A stretch of DNA of 64,000 nt from Paracentrotus lividus (lineage: Eukaryota > Echinodermata > Echinoidea > Camarodonta > Echinidae): the NCBI GenBank assembly GCA_940671915.1, contig CALNVZ010003426.1, positions 18,012,897 through 18,076,896 on the forward strand. Direction: 5' to 3'. The translations under genes were made by a program, and so were the position numbers. Under the pieces are notes generated by a model. The model saw nothing but the letters and a program-made list of their open reading frames with translations, ran no database searches and was not told the DNA's origin. The stretch's first letter is position 1; each line of letters starts with the position of its first letter. Shown here one piece after another: positions 1 to 14,448 of the stretch.

Positions 1-87
1 AATCCATTTTGATACAAAAAACTGTGTGAGCATGGTAAGTGTGAAGATTCATTATTTGATCATGTTGATTAACAATATTTATGATTT

Positions 88-235
88 TCAATTTCAGGCA
101 TCAGCAAGTTTTATATTTATTGCTACCCTGAAAATCCTAATATGGCATTGTCAAAAAGTGAAAAAGTTAACTGCGCTCGCCTTGAGCTGCATGCAAAATG
201 AGTTAGTGTGCAGACATGGGCACTTGAGGGTCCTT
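88..235. repeat. Dispersed repeat shared with 53811-53945
   Basis: The words CAGCAAGTTTTAT, GCTACCCTGAAAAT, CATTGTCAAAAA and GTGCAGACATGGGCAC occur here and in the same order inside the foldback element at 53659-54127. This is probably a fragment of the same transposon family, upstream of ASPM. Confidence 0.65.
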
Positions 236-514
236 GCCTGATGAAACACCTGTGTTTTTTAATGTATTTTTTGCCCCTCAAAATTAACCTTATTTTTTTG
301 GATAAAAATAAACCAGAACTAAAAGGATTTGGTCTGCAGAAATGTCTGATTTCTCCCAGCAATTTAACATGTAAAATTGTTGGGAATTTTCATCGTCCCA
401 TTTGAAAATGCAGACAATATCATGTCAGCATTTTACCAGAATCTTGGGTAATAAAGGTAAATGTATTTTTGTGATTTAAGTAGATCTAAGTGAATTAACT
501 TTGGAAAAAATACA

Positions 515-774
515 CCAGGGCTTCACTTTAACAGGAGCCTGGTGGCCATTGGCTCCCTTAAACCTTGGCGGGCTCCTCAGAAAGTAATTGAAAAAGCATA
601 AAAAAAGGTCATAAAAAATAGGTATCATGATAGTGTGCAATTTTTTAATAGTTAATGACCATTATTATGACCAAAAAAACACAGACATGATAAAGTGATA
701 AACTTGGGCTCCCTAAAAAAAGTGCTTGAGGAGCCCGCCTGGCTCCCTAAAACAAAAGGAAAGGTCAGGCCCTG
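515..774. mobile_element. Foldback (MITE-like) element upstream of ASPM
   Basis: Imperfect inverted ends: CCAGGGCTTCAC on the left and GGTCAGGCCCTGG on the right. Internal inverted words also occur, such as GGAGCCTGGTGGCC and GAGGAGCCCGCCTGG. No coding capacity. Ends are approximate. Confidence 0.5.
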
Positions 775-867
775 GAAATGTTCTAAATTACTACCAATTA
801 CATCTACAATGTAGATCTACCATACAATTCTGACAATTTCCAAATTTGATTTGTTACACTCTTCCAG

Positions 868-936
868 ATGATCACTGCTTGCTGAGATTTTCTTGATCTC
901 AAGAAAACTATCTCAAAGTTTTCGTCCACCCTAACC
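868..936 (+). other. ASPM: Probable 5' UTR part of ASPM exon 1
   Basis: A pyrimidine-rich stretch ending in AG at 866-867 looks like a 3' splice site just upstream of the start codon at 937. This suggests an upstream non-coding exon, at positions I cannot identify. Alternatively the transcript starts nearby. No TATA box or other promoter element is clear. Confidence 0.35.
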
Positions 937-3900
937 ATGGACGATTCACATCCTGAAAGGGGCACTCCGGTGCTCTCCGACCCATGGGTGAAGGCTCACA
1001 CCCCAACCATGGACGGCGTCCCGAGCATGGACCCCCGTAAGAAGCGCCGCTCATGGTTCACCGGCAGTACTCCAGTCAAGTCTTCCGCCGCCCCAGACAC
1101 CAAAGGACGTCTTCCTGAGCATAAAGAGAAGGAGGTTGCGACCTTACAGATCACACACTTCACTAAGAAGGTCATGCTGTCCTTTGACGATGTCAAACTT
1201 GGTAGCTCCCGCACCCTGACGCTGAGGCTGGAAAACCCTCATGACTTCCCTCAAGAGGTGGAACTGGAAAGGTTCCCTTTTCAAAAGGTATGACATGTTG
1301 TTCAAGACATGTGTAGAATCATCAAAATATATTTTTTTTTAGCTAGAGGTGTCATTTCAAGTCATTTTCGATTCAGATACTTACCCAAATACACCGCAGG
1401 AATGTAAGTTTTTCTAGAAGAAACAATTACTTCGTAGGGCCTATGCTATAAAGTTCCCATTTCCCAAAATGGACTTGTATACTACATGTACTTTGGAGTT
1501 TGAAATGTACCTTTAATAGTCAATAAAAGACTTGGTACCAAGAACTTACATCTATTTTACATTTGCATACAAAAAAACTTTCTTTGGGTATCCTTAAAAT
1601 AATATAGTAAATAGTGGTAGTATTTTACGAGTTGTGATTGGTTGAAATGATGTCACGTGTCATTCATGTTTTTGTTATATTGAACGGTTTTTGTTATATT
1701 GAACGTTTTTTTTGTTATATTGAATGGTTTTATCCTGTGTTAAAATGAATGGCGAAATCGATTGCTTTGTTGCGCTAGCGCGTAATAACAGTAAAATGGT
1801 GCGCACAACAATAGATACGCGGAGCAACAATATACGTCACAATAGCTTAATTAGCACCAAAAGTTTGGCAAACATTGGCAAAGATAAAACCAGATTAGGC
1901 AAGGTCAAATATCTAGGGGTCTATTTACTATAATAAATAGTGCATGCTCTATTAATGCAACATTACTAACTATGTGAACTCCAAATACTAAATTATCCCT
2001 CGTGCACATCTGTTTCAACTCGGCCTACGGCCTCGGTGAAATAAATGTGCCCTCGGGATAATTTAGTATTTGTCGTGCACATAATCTAGTATGTTGCATG
2101 GTAGAGCATGCACTATTTATATAATATCTACAACCAAAATCATTTCAATACTTGTGATATAAACCATTTAGCAAGTTTTATTTATTTCATTTATTCTCTT
2201 TTCATCTCCTTTGCAGGGGTTTTCTGTTCCTGACACTGTGTGGGAGATAGACAGCAGCCGAAGCTTGGATGTCCCTGTTTCTTGGACTCCCACCGAAGAG
2301 AAGAATGTCCGAGAGCTGGTCACTTTCAAATGTGAGGGCAGTTTTCGTCTTCAGCTCATCATCCTTGGAACGGTCAAGGTGCCGAAGAAAAAGGTAGGAA
2401 GCAAGGCTAATAGACATCTGGGCCATCAAAATGTGCATTTTAGAATGTGAACAATTTTATGCCTTTTATGGGGGTATTCCTGAGCATTTTCTGTCCACTG
2501 AATTATAAAAAAGGTACTCAGGACCAAGCTGATTACCCGATCTCGCTGTATATAAGACACACTAGGAGAAAATACAGCAAATCTCATCGTATCCATTGTA
2601 AAAGGAAGACACTGGAAAGTAAATATCACGTCTGACAATTGAGCAAATTAATGTGCATGCATCACAAATTTTGTTGATTGTCTGTAATGTAATACATTGT
2701 ATAACTGTCTTTGCAGAAGAATATTAATCGGAGATCTACCTTCACTGCCCGCAAAGGTCAAGCCATCCAGTCAAGGCAAAGTATAGCTGTCACCAACCCA
2801 CGCCGGGAAACCTTTGTCCAGAAGAAGAGATCCCCTCGATCCAAACCCTACCCTGACGTAGGAAAGGAAAATGAACCTGTTGTTGGTGCAAAGAGAAAGA
2901 TCGAGACTCCAAGGACAAGGAAAGCTCGTGCAAGGTCTGTTGGAACAGTCCTTGAAAAAATCCTGACACCACGGAAGGTCCTGCCTCAAGGAGAGGTGGA
3001 AAGGGTCATGGTTGGGGACAAAGTATGCACCTTCAGTCCTCAGCTGACAGCTAAGGCAATGATGGAGATCACCGGAGAATCACCATTTGCCGACGGTAAG
3101 ATCCAGACAGAGCCTCGCAAAGAAACCCTGACTCTCTGCGATGGTATGTCTCCCCTCCTGCAGACCACGGGGAAGCAAGATCTGCGGAAGGTCGCGCTGG
3201 AGAATGAAGTCGGGCCCCTCCGTAGGTTGCCTAAAGAGCAGATGTCCACAGTCACCAAGACTACATCTCCTGAGTCTAGACTGAGTGATGAGAATGGGGT
3301 GAAACCCCACTGTCTGGAGTTCCTTGAGCCTGATGAATCAGAGATCAGCAAGATTCTGGCCACTCCTGCATCGTCTGTATTTGAGCCGATGGGACAGTCT
3401 ATTGGAACACGGCTATCATCCACAAGGATTGACGATAGTGTTTACTCTGCCCCAGTTACTGCTCCCTTTTTCCTAGCTCAGGAAGATGAGTCTCCAAGTA
3501 GCATGGAGGATGATTCCCTTGACCGATCAAAGCTTCAGGTTTTTGATATCCTAACTGATGACAAATCTGAGCAGAATGACGACTTACATCCCACTGTTGA
3601 TGTTCAAGAATGTGGGGATGAGAATGAAACAGAGACATGTGAACCAAGATCGCAAGATGTTGAGAATTTGATTATTCAAGATGCAGATGCTGAGGAAGAG
3701 ACAGAACCTTGCGACACAATTTTCAAATCTGATCTGCATACAGTAGAGGATAAAAACGCATCTGATAAACTCAGTAACCTCCCTGAGCCATTGGCAGAAG
3801 CAGAATCCCTCTGCCCCTCTGATGAGAAAGATGGCCAGAATCTATCATCACCCGTACCCGAGGCTATTCAAAAGGGGCAATCTTGGAGGATTTCACTCGG

Positions 3901-4484
3901 TGGATCCGGACCTGCCACATCACCAAAAGAAGCTCCTGTAGTCCAGAAGCCCAAGCCCAAACAAGAGGCATCGTCTTGGAGGGTTTCTTTGGGAAGTAGC
4001 AAGCGAAGCCCCGGTGCTAGACCCGTGGCTCAGAAGAGACCCGTCAGCAGGGTAGCATCAAGAACCTCCACAAAGACATCCGCTCCACCTTCAAAGCCAT
4101 CGCCATCACCAAAGACAAATGAAGACTTCACAATCCACAGGAGCGCGGTGACCGGCACCCTCAAACGCAACGGCAAGAGACTCAGTGATCTTACCCTTGA
4201 ACCAGCTGTGGTCAAGAAGATTCGACCGTCTCCAGAACATAAGGCATCAACTACCAGGGAGACTCTAAGGTCAAAGAACGCAGCAGCAAACAAGTCTAGG
4301 ACTGGTCTTTCAACGTCCAGGCAGGTCAACAGGACTGTCGCTCTGAGGAAGGCAGCGGCTACTGGGAAGGCATTGCCAGCTGCAGCTCCTGCTTCAGCCA
4401 AGCCTAAAGGGAAACCAAGGGCACCAAGAGCCGTCAAGGGTGTACCAATGGCCAAGCTGCAGTTAGTCAAGCCATCACGCTCTG
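937..4484 (+). CDS. ASPM: ASPM exons 1-3: ASH domain and basic disordered region
   Basis: Residues 1-765. Exons 1-2 (937-1287, 2217-2393) give an ASH (ASPM-SPD2-Hydin) beta-sandwich: [21 protein letters not shown], then [19 protein letters not shown] and the ILGTVK end strand. This parallels the human N-terminus, where the domain is linked to centrosome and cilium targeting. Exon 3 (2717-4484) is one 1768-bp exon rich in Ser, Pro, Lys and Arg. It has many SP/TP sites, and a near-repeated WRISLGGSG / WRVSLGSSK motif about 35 residues apart. It is probably a disordered, cell-cycle-phosphorylated linker (inference). It ends just before the conserved [11 protein letters not shown] block in exon 4. 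Confidence 0.93.
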
Positions 4485-7400
4485 GTTAGTTTTAGCCATT
4501 TTTCATTTCAATTGTTTAAATCTCATTCAGACAAATTTAAAGTAGACAACTGGAGAGTCAAAACTGCTTTTAATTGCAACAAAATTCATACTACTGCAAC
4601 GAAAAATCTTTACTGATTCAGAATATCTAAACCCTTGTCAAAAATCTGTTTTAAGTCGGGAGTTACACCTTTCAAGAAGGGCCCCATTTTCAGGCTTCAG
4701 CGGTACCCCCGAAGGGCGTCGAGATTATGACGTCACACCTTGGCAACCTGTACCGTGTCCACTGTATGCACGTATAATCCTGCACTGTGCTATATCGTAC
4801 ATTGCACAATCTGATTCTTGAAAACTTTCTTTCTCTCTTCTCATCTCATGCTTCTCCCAGGCCCTGACTAACTGGTCAAAAGGTGATATCTCTTGCCGAC
4901 TGTTCTCTACACCCATTTATCTATATATTTTATGTTAATCCGTTCCAATGATGTATTTTTTTCATTATATTAACATATAATTAGAAGTATCCTCAGCACG
5001 AGAGTGAGTGAAAAAAAAAAGATAATAAAACAAAGTGACATTGTTTTCATTGTGGACTGTTCAAATCACACTTTTAGTTTTGTTGTCATATATATGACAA
5101 ATTATTGTAACCAATAATCCTATATATCTATATGATAGCTATAAGGTATCATAATCTTGAAATTGTTCATTTGGTTTTGTAAGTCTTTTATTATATTATG
5201 TGCTGTGCAGATCCCGAGATATTTCATCCGTTAGCTATGTAATTCGTCCAAACTTTGGATGGAATACGTAGCTCCTTAGTTCTTCAGTTACAGTATGTGA
5301 CCTTTTTTCATGGTTTTAGATATGTTCAGAATGAAATAACATTATTTGTAGATTCGACCTTGTTGCATGAATTTGACAGATTGCATTTGTGATAAAACAG
5401 CAGTCTTACGAGAGACGACTGTAATATTCCATCCGCTCCTGCCGGACTGATATACACTACCCCATCCCGTTGCGTGTGTAAGAAATTAACCAAACTAAAT
5501 TAGTAGACTGTAAATATTGCAAAACAATTCAATGCTTACATCATTGATTCTTAAATATACCTGTCTCTTCAATATTTTATATTGATTTTATTTTAAGGAA
5601 GTTTCTGGTCTTTTAGCCATTGAATTTCGATAATAAGGAATTTTGAAGGAAATGTGACATGACCACTCGTCAAAATTAATGATGGTAGTGTTAATCCGTG
5701 TAAGTTAGTTGGGAAAGTCATGACGGTGGCATTAATATTTTGCTCTAAAACCTTATTTGGAGGGATTCATATTTAAAAAAAAAAAATCATATTAAAAATA
5801 AATAGATTCAACACAGAATAAGTCTTCTTAAGAATGAAGTCGCTATAAAATTTACGTGGAATTTTAAGCATAATATCTCCAATGTCAATGGCAAATTAAA
5901 CGATTCACCAACAACCAACGGGCCCGCACCGTTCCCGGCCCTCGGTGAGGGATGAGCAGGCAATTCGTGTTTTATCATGATTGCAAACTCTTCAAAAATC
6001 TATCGCAGCAAGTTCAAATCTACAAATTAATCACAATCGTTAACAATTAATATCTCAAAACACGATATTCTAAGGATATACAACCCGTATTATTTGTCCA
6101 TGATGAAATCAGTGTGAATAAAAGAGCCATATTATCCGAGACACAGCAGCTATAGGAAGCTAGTACAGTGCGAGCAAGCTGCATGTTTACGTGTATACGT
6201 ATGCATCAAGGCCGCGCAGCAAACTCAGATCAGCTGGCTGTGTTGCGAGCTGTCCAAGGTGCGACGTCACAAACTATAGGAGACCCTCCGCACGCCGATC
6301 GCCCATTTGGGGCGGATTAAACAAAACGCTAAAAACCTTTACAGCTATTTCTGAGAGATTCAAGTCATTTTCAGCATGTCAATCGTATAAACGAAGGAAA
6401 ATCTATTCAGTAACATTTAATGTATTTTCTCCGTGTGTCTACTTTAATACTTTGTTTGATCTCAAATTCAATTGAGTGGAAATGGTTTGGAAGGACTTAT
6501 CTTGAGATTGTGTGGAGGAATATGATCTCAGGATACATGTGTATATTAGTTTTTGAAGGACCTTGGGAAGCACCAACTGCCAAGAATTGAGATATATACA
6601 ATGTACATGTAGTTTCCATCGCAATTTTGAAATACCTATGAAAGCTTTACACTCGGGGCTCAAATTTAGAAGTGGCATGATGCCAATGGCCACCTAAAAC
6701 TTTGTCAGGCCACCTGAAAAAAATGTTAAGTATATCACTCTACATATGTTAACCTTCACAATTGTGTAGCCCACATATTGTTAATTGGTCTATTAAACCA
6801 TACTCCTGTTGACTTCTTTCTATTTGTTCTTCTGCCTTTCAGCCTTGCCACGTCATCCTCTCCCGTTTGCTGCTAAGAATATCTTCTATGATGAACGCTG
6901 GATGGAGAAGCAGGATCGAGCTTTCACTTGCTGGCTCAATTACATCCTTACCCCGGATATTGATACTCCAAAGGACCCCAATAAGAACATCAAAAGTAAG
7001 TTGAACCAGTAGAAATTTCTGGTCTTTAAAAATAGTCATAGTTTGAGATTTACATGTAAATTTTTATAAGCTTGCTCTATCCTCACATTAGTGGTGTGAA
7101 ATATTTAAAAAGCTAATATTTAACTCTTCAAATGGATAAATGCAAAATCATCACTTTTATTCCGTAATTCAGTAGAGGTTTTGCTTATTAACACTATGTT
7201 GAAACAACTACCAGAAGCTAAAGTTTCTTGTTTCCTTTCAACCAAATAAGTGAAATCTACTCTAATCTAATATTCAGTAATTTACCTTATAATATTTGAT
7301 TCTTCTCGAGTACACAACTCACTTTTTGCCTCCACCTCCCTTTATCACCACACAGTTGATGCCCATCTGCTGTGTCTTGAGGGCACCAGCAAGACTGGTC

Positions 7401-10400
7401 CTGCTCCTACCAAGGAGGACCTGTCGCTCAGGGCCTACACCGCAAGGCGTCGACTCAACCGTCTCCGTCGAGGGGCGTGTATGGTCTTCCAGAGCGAACC
7501 TGTCATACGGGTCATGCAGAAGCTTGAAGCAGAGGTGGAGAAAGGACGCATTGTAGTGCGCTCGGATAAGATGCTACATGCTGACCTAGGTAAGTTTGTA
7601 GTGTTTTGTTGCTTTTGAAAGGATGTTTTGAAAATAAACATAACCCACTCCTAAAATAAAATGTTTGCCACTATGTATGAAATAATCATGAAAGTGTACT
7701 TTCTTCAAAAATTAAAGATGCATTCATATGAATTTGTGTATATAGAAACATTATTATAGCAATAACATACTTTCAAGAGTGCGTTAGCGGTTAATGCAGT
7801 GCACCACGAGATAGCTTTAGATAGGGGTCGTGCTGCAACGAGCCGCAGGCGAGTGTGCAGCAATGCCCCATCTAAAAGCTATCGAGCGATCACTGCATTT
7901 ACGTTTCATCGCACAATACAGGGAAGTGTATTATCGCTTTTATAAAATTGGGACATTTTGCTACCTCTAGTAGATCTTGAGTTACATATCTAAAATTCCA
8001 AGGGATCATTCCCTTAGAATATTTGGTAAGTAGCTCAAGATCTACCTCATGGCCATCCATCAATAAAGTATAGGCGCAGCCCCTAAGTAGTATGTCACTT
8101 TTTTGCGCAGTTTTATGCACGTCGAGCATTTTCATTGAAAATACATCATCACACATGACGTGTTTTGACCAACCACGATGCGTAAAATCACAGAGCCATT
8201 TTATAAAATATTGTATTAAGATTTTCATTATATTGTTGTAGTAAATGTTGAAAAGCGTAATGTTAAAAAAAAACCCCCTCTATTTCCATGAATTTTGACC
8301 CATTGTAGGAATAAAACAAGAGCTTCTGAATCTGATCCTGTGCTATAATCCTCTCTGGCTCCGGATTGGATTGGAGGTAAGTCAACGGGACTAATTGAGT
8401 TGTAGGAAAGCAATTTAGGAAAGAAATCAAACAAGAATAATGGGTATTGTGTTTATAAGTGTCTGTTAGAACAATCAAGTTGCTGTATGTAAAACTCTTC
8501 AACTTTGTCACTCTGTCCGTCAGTGGTGACATGTTTAGAGTCTACTCTCCCATTTGCCAAACATGACATTTTCATGATTTGTCATTTATCCTTTACATGA
8601 TGTCACTTTTTATTTGATTATTTTTGGTCATTTGGTAGATACACATGTAGGACTAAATGGAAGTGGTTTACACAGAAAATATTTACTGCAAATTGGACGT
8701 ATCATTTTGTTTATCATAATCTCTATTATTTGTATATAATTTGTACATGTATTCTAATTTGTTGTATTTACATTACTTGCGAGTCATTTTCATTATAAAA
8801 CTTATCTCGGGTAACCCTGTTTTTAATATTAACTTATGATTTTATTGTTAGCCTATGTTTTGATCTTATTATTTTCAGACTATCTATGGAGAGCTCCTCC
8901 CCATTCAAGACAACAGTGACATCTACGGCATGTCTCGGTTTGTTGTTACACGTCTCCTTGGCAACCCAGACATTGCTGCTGTTCATGCTCATCCAACCGT
9001 ACCCAATCTCTTTGGACCAGGTATTTTAAGCTTAACCAACAAGGTTCTTTAAAACCCCTCTCCAAGTAAAATACAACTATACCTCGATGAAAAGCTGTTA
9101 CCGTAAGGTAAAATGGAATGTACATGTTTGAAGGGATCTACAGACAATGATTTACTTTTTTGTGTTCCATAAAAAATCGGATTAGACATCATTTTTTACA
9201 CTTCTCCAATTTACATTCAACCCTCTGACAGAGATAAAATTTGTTCCTTCTTATAAGTGACACCATTAATTATGAACTGATTGAAGTCAATAAAAAGAGC
9301 TTTGATTTCTAGTTTCCAGATACTGTAGTTGTTACAATTTTGGCAAACAATAAAATCGTAGTGCTGGTGTTCTTTACGAAGCAAAAGAAAAAAGAAAGGA
9401 AAAACAATGGTATACCCAATGTTTGTAGGCCTGCATCCTCTTGTACCCCAGATTTCCAAGTGGCACTAATTCAGTTTACCCTAAAGAATTTGTTTTATTG
9501 TAGTGTTGCTCTGTGTTACACTTGATTGTAATTGTAAACAACCCCTTCTTCTACTACCCTCAGGCTACCAGGCTGCACTAGCCCAGTTTACACTGAAGAA
9601 GTTCTTGATGCTGGTATTCTTCTTAGACCGTGCCAAACTGACCAGACTCATTGATCATGATCCTTGCCTCTTCTGCAAAGAAGCCCAGGTCAAGGTCAGT
9701 GCAAAATTATTGAATTCGTATTATTTGGTTTGTGTTTTTCCTTTACTCAGAGCTGCCTTGCATTTGATTATTTGTAGTTTGAAAAATTATGTTCAGAATA
9801 AACTTTGTTGTTGAATTGGGAATAACTCATCATCCATGGGAGCATTTGCTTGCTTTTGAAGACAGCGCTGAAATTAGACTAGTTTTTACAAAATCTTGCA
9901 GGCGTTAAAACTTTTCCTTTCTATTCTGAGCAGCATATTAATGTCAATACGGCTTGTTCGGGCAACGGTATGTGTACATGATTATTAGCATGATAGAGGG
10001 AATTTTTTTTTAAAGGCCTGCCCTATCAACCCTACATGTATTATTCATTCACCTATTAGGCCTGTGCTAAGATATAAAGTTTTTATTTTGCTTATACCTA
10101 TTTGCAGTCAAGCCGAGACCTTCTCCTAGAGTTCTCTCGTCGTTACCTGAAGGGTGAGGGCGACATCACACGTCATCTCAGCTTCTTGGGTTATTCGGTC
10201 ACTCACGTTCAGAGGCCACTAGATGAATTTGACTTTGCTGTCACCAAGCTTGCAGTTGACCTCCGATGTGGGGTCAGACTCTCGTAAGTATCTCGAAACA
10301 CCACAAATCATCCAACTGTTATTGATTAGATGGTTAGTACCACAAAATCGAAATATCAAATGGAAAAGAGCCATAACTGGCTGACCGAAGATTTTTGGTC

Positions 10401-13400
10401 ATGTATTCATTGGAGCCGAGGCTTAAATGTACAAATCATGTAGTAAGTGAAAAAAAAAAAAAAAATAAATAATAGAATATAAAGAGAAGAAGACTTGAAT
10501 TGACATTTGGCTTAGGTAATTATTCGCAATGCGAGTTAGACTATAATAGCATGGTTTACTATACTGTATAGACATTATAAACATAAAGCAGTATTACTGG
10601 CAAAGCGTAATTATTCTTATGATGGTTGTGATTGTATAATTTATATTTCAATCTTTCAAAATAATTTCAATAGGTGTTATAATGATGCAATGTTGATTAT
10701 TTTCTATTCCCCTAAACTAGCATTTTGTTGAAATTTATTGGAATTTAGAAGGATACAACCTCATTGTTTTTCCCCTTAGGCGTGTTGTTGAGCTGCTTAC
10801 TCAGAACTGGTCACTCTCCAAGGAGCTACGTGTACCAGCTATCAGCAGACTTCAGAAGATTCATAATGTTGAGGTCGCTTTCAAGGTGCTCAAGGAAAGG
10901 GGCATCGATGTAGATGGTAAGAAATTAAATAAAGATACACATTTACAAGATGTACATGCCGCTATGCATTTAGAACTTCTATACCTAGGCAAGCACAGAG
11001 AGGTATAGGTGAAAATAATCAGAAAGCATTACTAAAAAGAAAAATATTTAGACCATCCAGACATTTGACTGAATGGCAATTAGCCATTGTGAGTACTAGT
11101 ATTAGTCCAAGAGATAATTGGACCAAACAGCTATTAGAATAAATTGATAGTAGACCAGATGGGTTTAGCCGCTGTTGTGTTAGACAATCAGAGAAAATAC
11201 CATCTGCTAGTAGACCAATTGGCTATAAACCATTATTATGTTGCTAGAAAAGAAAATATGTCGGTATCATAGAAATATGTATGTACATGATTATTGATAT
11301 TGATGAAACTGATTTCTGATGGAATATTTGCAGGAGGAGGCTTGAACACTAGAGTGATTGTAGATGGACATAGAGAGAAGACTCTGGAACTATTGTGGCG
11401 AATCATCTTTCATTACCAGGTCAGAAATCCTTAGGCAATCCAATTAATAAGGGTGGCATCTCACTTCCAGAGACGTCTCCGCGACGGATAAAAAGTATTA
11501 GAGACGTCTCTGATGTTGCGGAGACATCGCAGAGACATCTCCACGACAGTTTACAAAAACTGTGACAAAGCACTTTCAAAGAACCGTGTCAAAGTAGTTT
11601 CCGCAACTCACAAAACGTCGCGGAGACGTTGCGGAGACATCTCCGCGACAAGTTAAAAAAATTTGTTGCGGAGACGTCTCCGAGACGTTTCATGAGTTGC
11701 AGAAAATACTTTGAAAGTGCTTTGTTACAGTTTTTGAAAAATGTCGCGGAGACATCTCCGCGAAGTGAGATACCACCCTAAGGCTCCTTTCTGATGTATT
11801 ATTATGTTGATACTGATACAGAGGGAACTTTAATGGTTCTCGAGACAAAATTTGTTAGATAGAGTCTACTCCTGTTGTAACAACCACAGGGGGGGGGGGA
11901 TGATTCACTAACAGCTAAAATCAATCCCAACTGGGATAAAATCAATTTTAGGATCAATTGCTGTGTTATCGTTCCATATGACCATAGTTGGGATTAATTT
12001 TAAATGTTAGTGAATCACCCCCCAGGGTTATCTTTCACAAAGTGAGCAGTAAGTAACAAACGACTGAGGATCACTTTGAGCATGTGATTGGTAAAACACC
12101 TAAGAACATGTTCCAGTCGTTCGTAAAATCATTCGTAACTTTACAAATACTTGGTGAAACACCACCCCAATACAACAAAACTCTGTTATTAAGAGGCAAT
12201 TATCCCAGTCCTAGGCCCGAATTCACAAAAGCCGCCTAACTTTAAGCCTGGCTTAAATCTCTGGTTTAACTATGGCTTGCTAAGAGGGAATCAATCCGTC
12301 TATGTTGCATGTTCCTATCACCTTCACCAAATTCTGGAATCATGTTTTAATTGTAAGGGAAACTTTTGTACTTATCATTCCCAAGCAGTTTTTAATAGTT
12401 TCACTAACAGAAATTATGATGTATTGAACATCTACTTTTCGGGATTGATTCCCTTTTAGCAGGCCATATTTAAACCACAGAGTAGGCTTAAAGTTAGGTG
12501 GCTTTTGAGAATATGGGCCCTAATTTGTAACATATCCACAATTGTATATGTTCTTTCTGTATGGCTAAATCTATTACAAGATTTTGCTAGGGCACGCTAT
12601 ACTGCTGGGTCCCAATCACCTTTTTGTGAAAGGTGCAGACTATATTTTGTTTTTTTTGCTGTATAAATGTACTAAATGATGGTCAGTAAACAATAAAGGG
12701 AAAATAAAGTGATTTCAATTTGACCCTGGAAACAAACTTTTGTAATGTTTAATAATGAGATTCTCTTTTCCTATCGAGCCCCACTCCAGGGGCGTATCCA
12801 GCACCTTTATAAAGGGGGGGGGGGTTGTTGGTGTGTTATGCGAGGGAGCTAGGCGACCGAGTCCAAGCGAGGCGGAAGCGCGCGAGGGGGTGCACGGTAG
12901 GCGGCGAAGGGGGTGTCCCCTCCCTCCCACACAGTAGGGAAAAATTTGTTTTTCATTTGGACCCTGGGGAAACAAACTTTTGTATGTCTTTATTTAATAT
13001 GAGAATCTCCTTTCCAATCGAGGCACCACTGCAGGGGCGGATCCAGCTTTTTTAATAAAGGGGGGGGGTGGGGTAGGTATGCGAGGGAGCGTAGCGACCG
13101 AGTTCAAGCGAGCGGAGCGAGCGAGGGGGGAGGGTGGTGGGGGAGGGGGTGTCCCCCCGCTCCCCCGTAGGGAATTATTGAAATCTGTGTGTGAAAATGG
13201 CGTTTTTCTTTTTTGCATCTAAAACAAACTTATGTACAAGTTTTGAAAAAAGATAAGATTTTAAAAAATGGTCCCCGAATTTTTTTTTTTTTTTGGGGGT
13301 TTGCCAACCCCCAACCCCCCCCCCCTCTAATCCGCTTCTGCCACTGTACCAAAGTCCAAGTGAAAAAGACTTTTAGAAATCCCAAAGGGGAATTTCTTCT

Positions 13401-14400
13401 CCAGAAAATTCATGAACATTTCAATTTACATATAACCTTAAACTGCCTTGTTCCTTCCAAACTGAGTTTTCCTGACAGTCATTTCTAAAGGCCACCGCAC
13501 ACCTTACGACTAGTCCACGATCCGATTTTGGAACAAATCGCATTTTGCTTATTTTCCGAAAGTATGAATGAATAGAATCTTATCATTGGAGGTTCAAATT
13601 AACTTTAAGAATACTGATATTGAATTTCGGAAAATTGCAAGCCTTTATTTAGGAGTAAAGGGCAAATTGGTTTGAAATCGTAGCCAATCGTGTGATTGCT
13701 ATGACGTCATTACGATTAGATATAGAATTCGCTTTTATTTTAATAAGGAGGTTACATAGTCACTGATTTGAACATTTAAGTATTCCTGCGATGATTTAGA
13801 ACTCTGCAGAGTATGATGTTTTATTTCTAGATATCCATATCAATGTTATGATGTTTTATTACACAATCAGGTCGCAGACCAATCGTAAGATGTGTGGTGG
13901 CCTTAACGTACTTGTTCTTGTTCTTGTATTTAAATCACTTACTTTCAAACTACTCAGGTTGGTGTGATGTTGAATGAAGAACACATCCGTGAAGAGATTG
14001 CATTCCTGACCAAGAATCGGAAACTAAAGGAGAAGATCAGCGCCCTGAAGAAGGGGGGTAACAACGGTCCCTCTAACCCCAGTCTAGACGGAGTCCCACA
14101 CCTCTACTTCAAGAGCCCTCAGCTCATGCTGCTTATGGACTGGTGCAAGGCTGTCTGTTCCTTCTATGATCTACAGGTATGGGAATATACAATCTTCACC
14201 CTTTATCCTCTTTCACACCCACACTCAGTCTCATATGTCTGACCCTTTCTCACTCCCCTTCTGTCTGTTCGTCTGTCTGTCTTTCTCTCTGTCTTTGTCT
14301 CTCTCTCTTTGTCTATGTCTCTGTCTCTGCACCTGTCTCTGTCTGTCTGTCTGTCTCTGAGTCTCTGACTTTGAGTCTCTCTCTATCTCTCTCTTTCTGA

Positions 14401-14448
<48 letters not shown>

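Noticed and set aside
6191..6475. 94-codon open frame in a GC-richer patch of ASPM intron 3
   Set aside because: No conserved domain, no supporting splice sites linked to ASPM phase, and likely repeat sequence.
7780..8240. Block with ATAGCTTTAGATAGGGG / CCCCATCTAAAAGCTAT and an open frame of 109 codons on the minus strand
   Set aside because: Inverted words suggest another foldback repeat. The open frame has no recognisable protein and no splice fit. Ends too unclear to list as an element.
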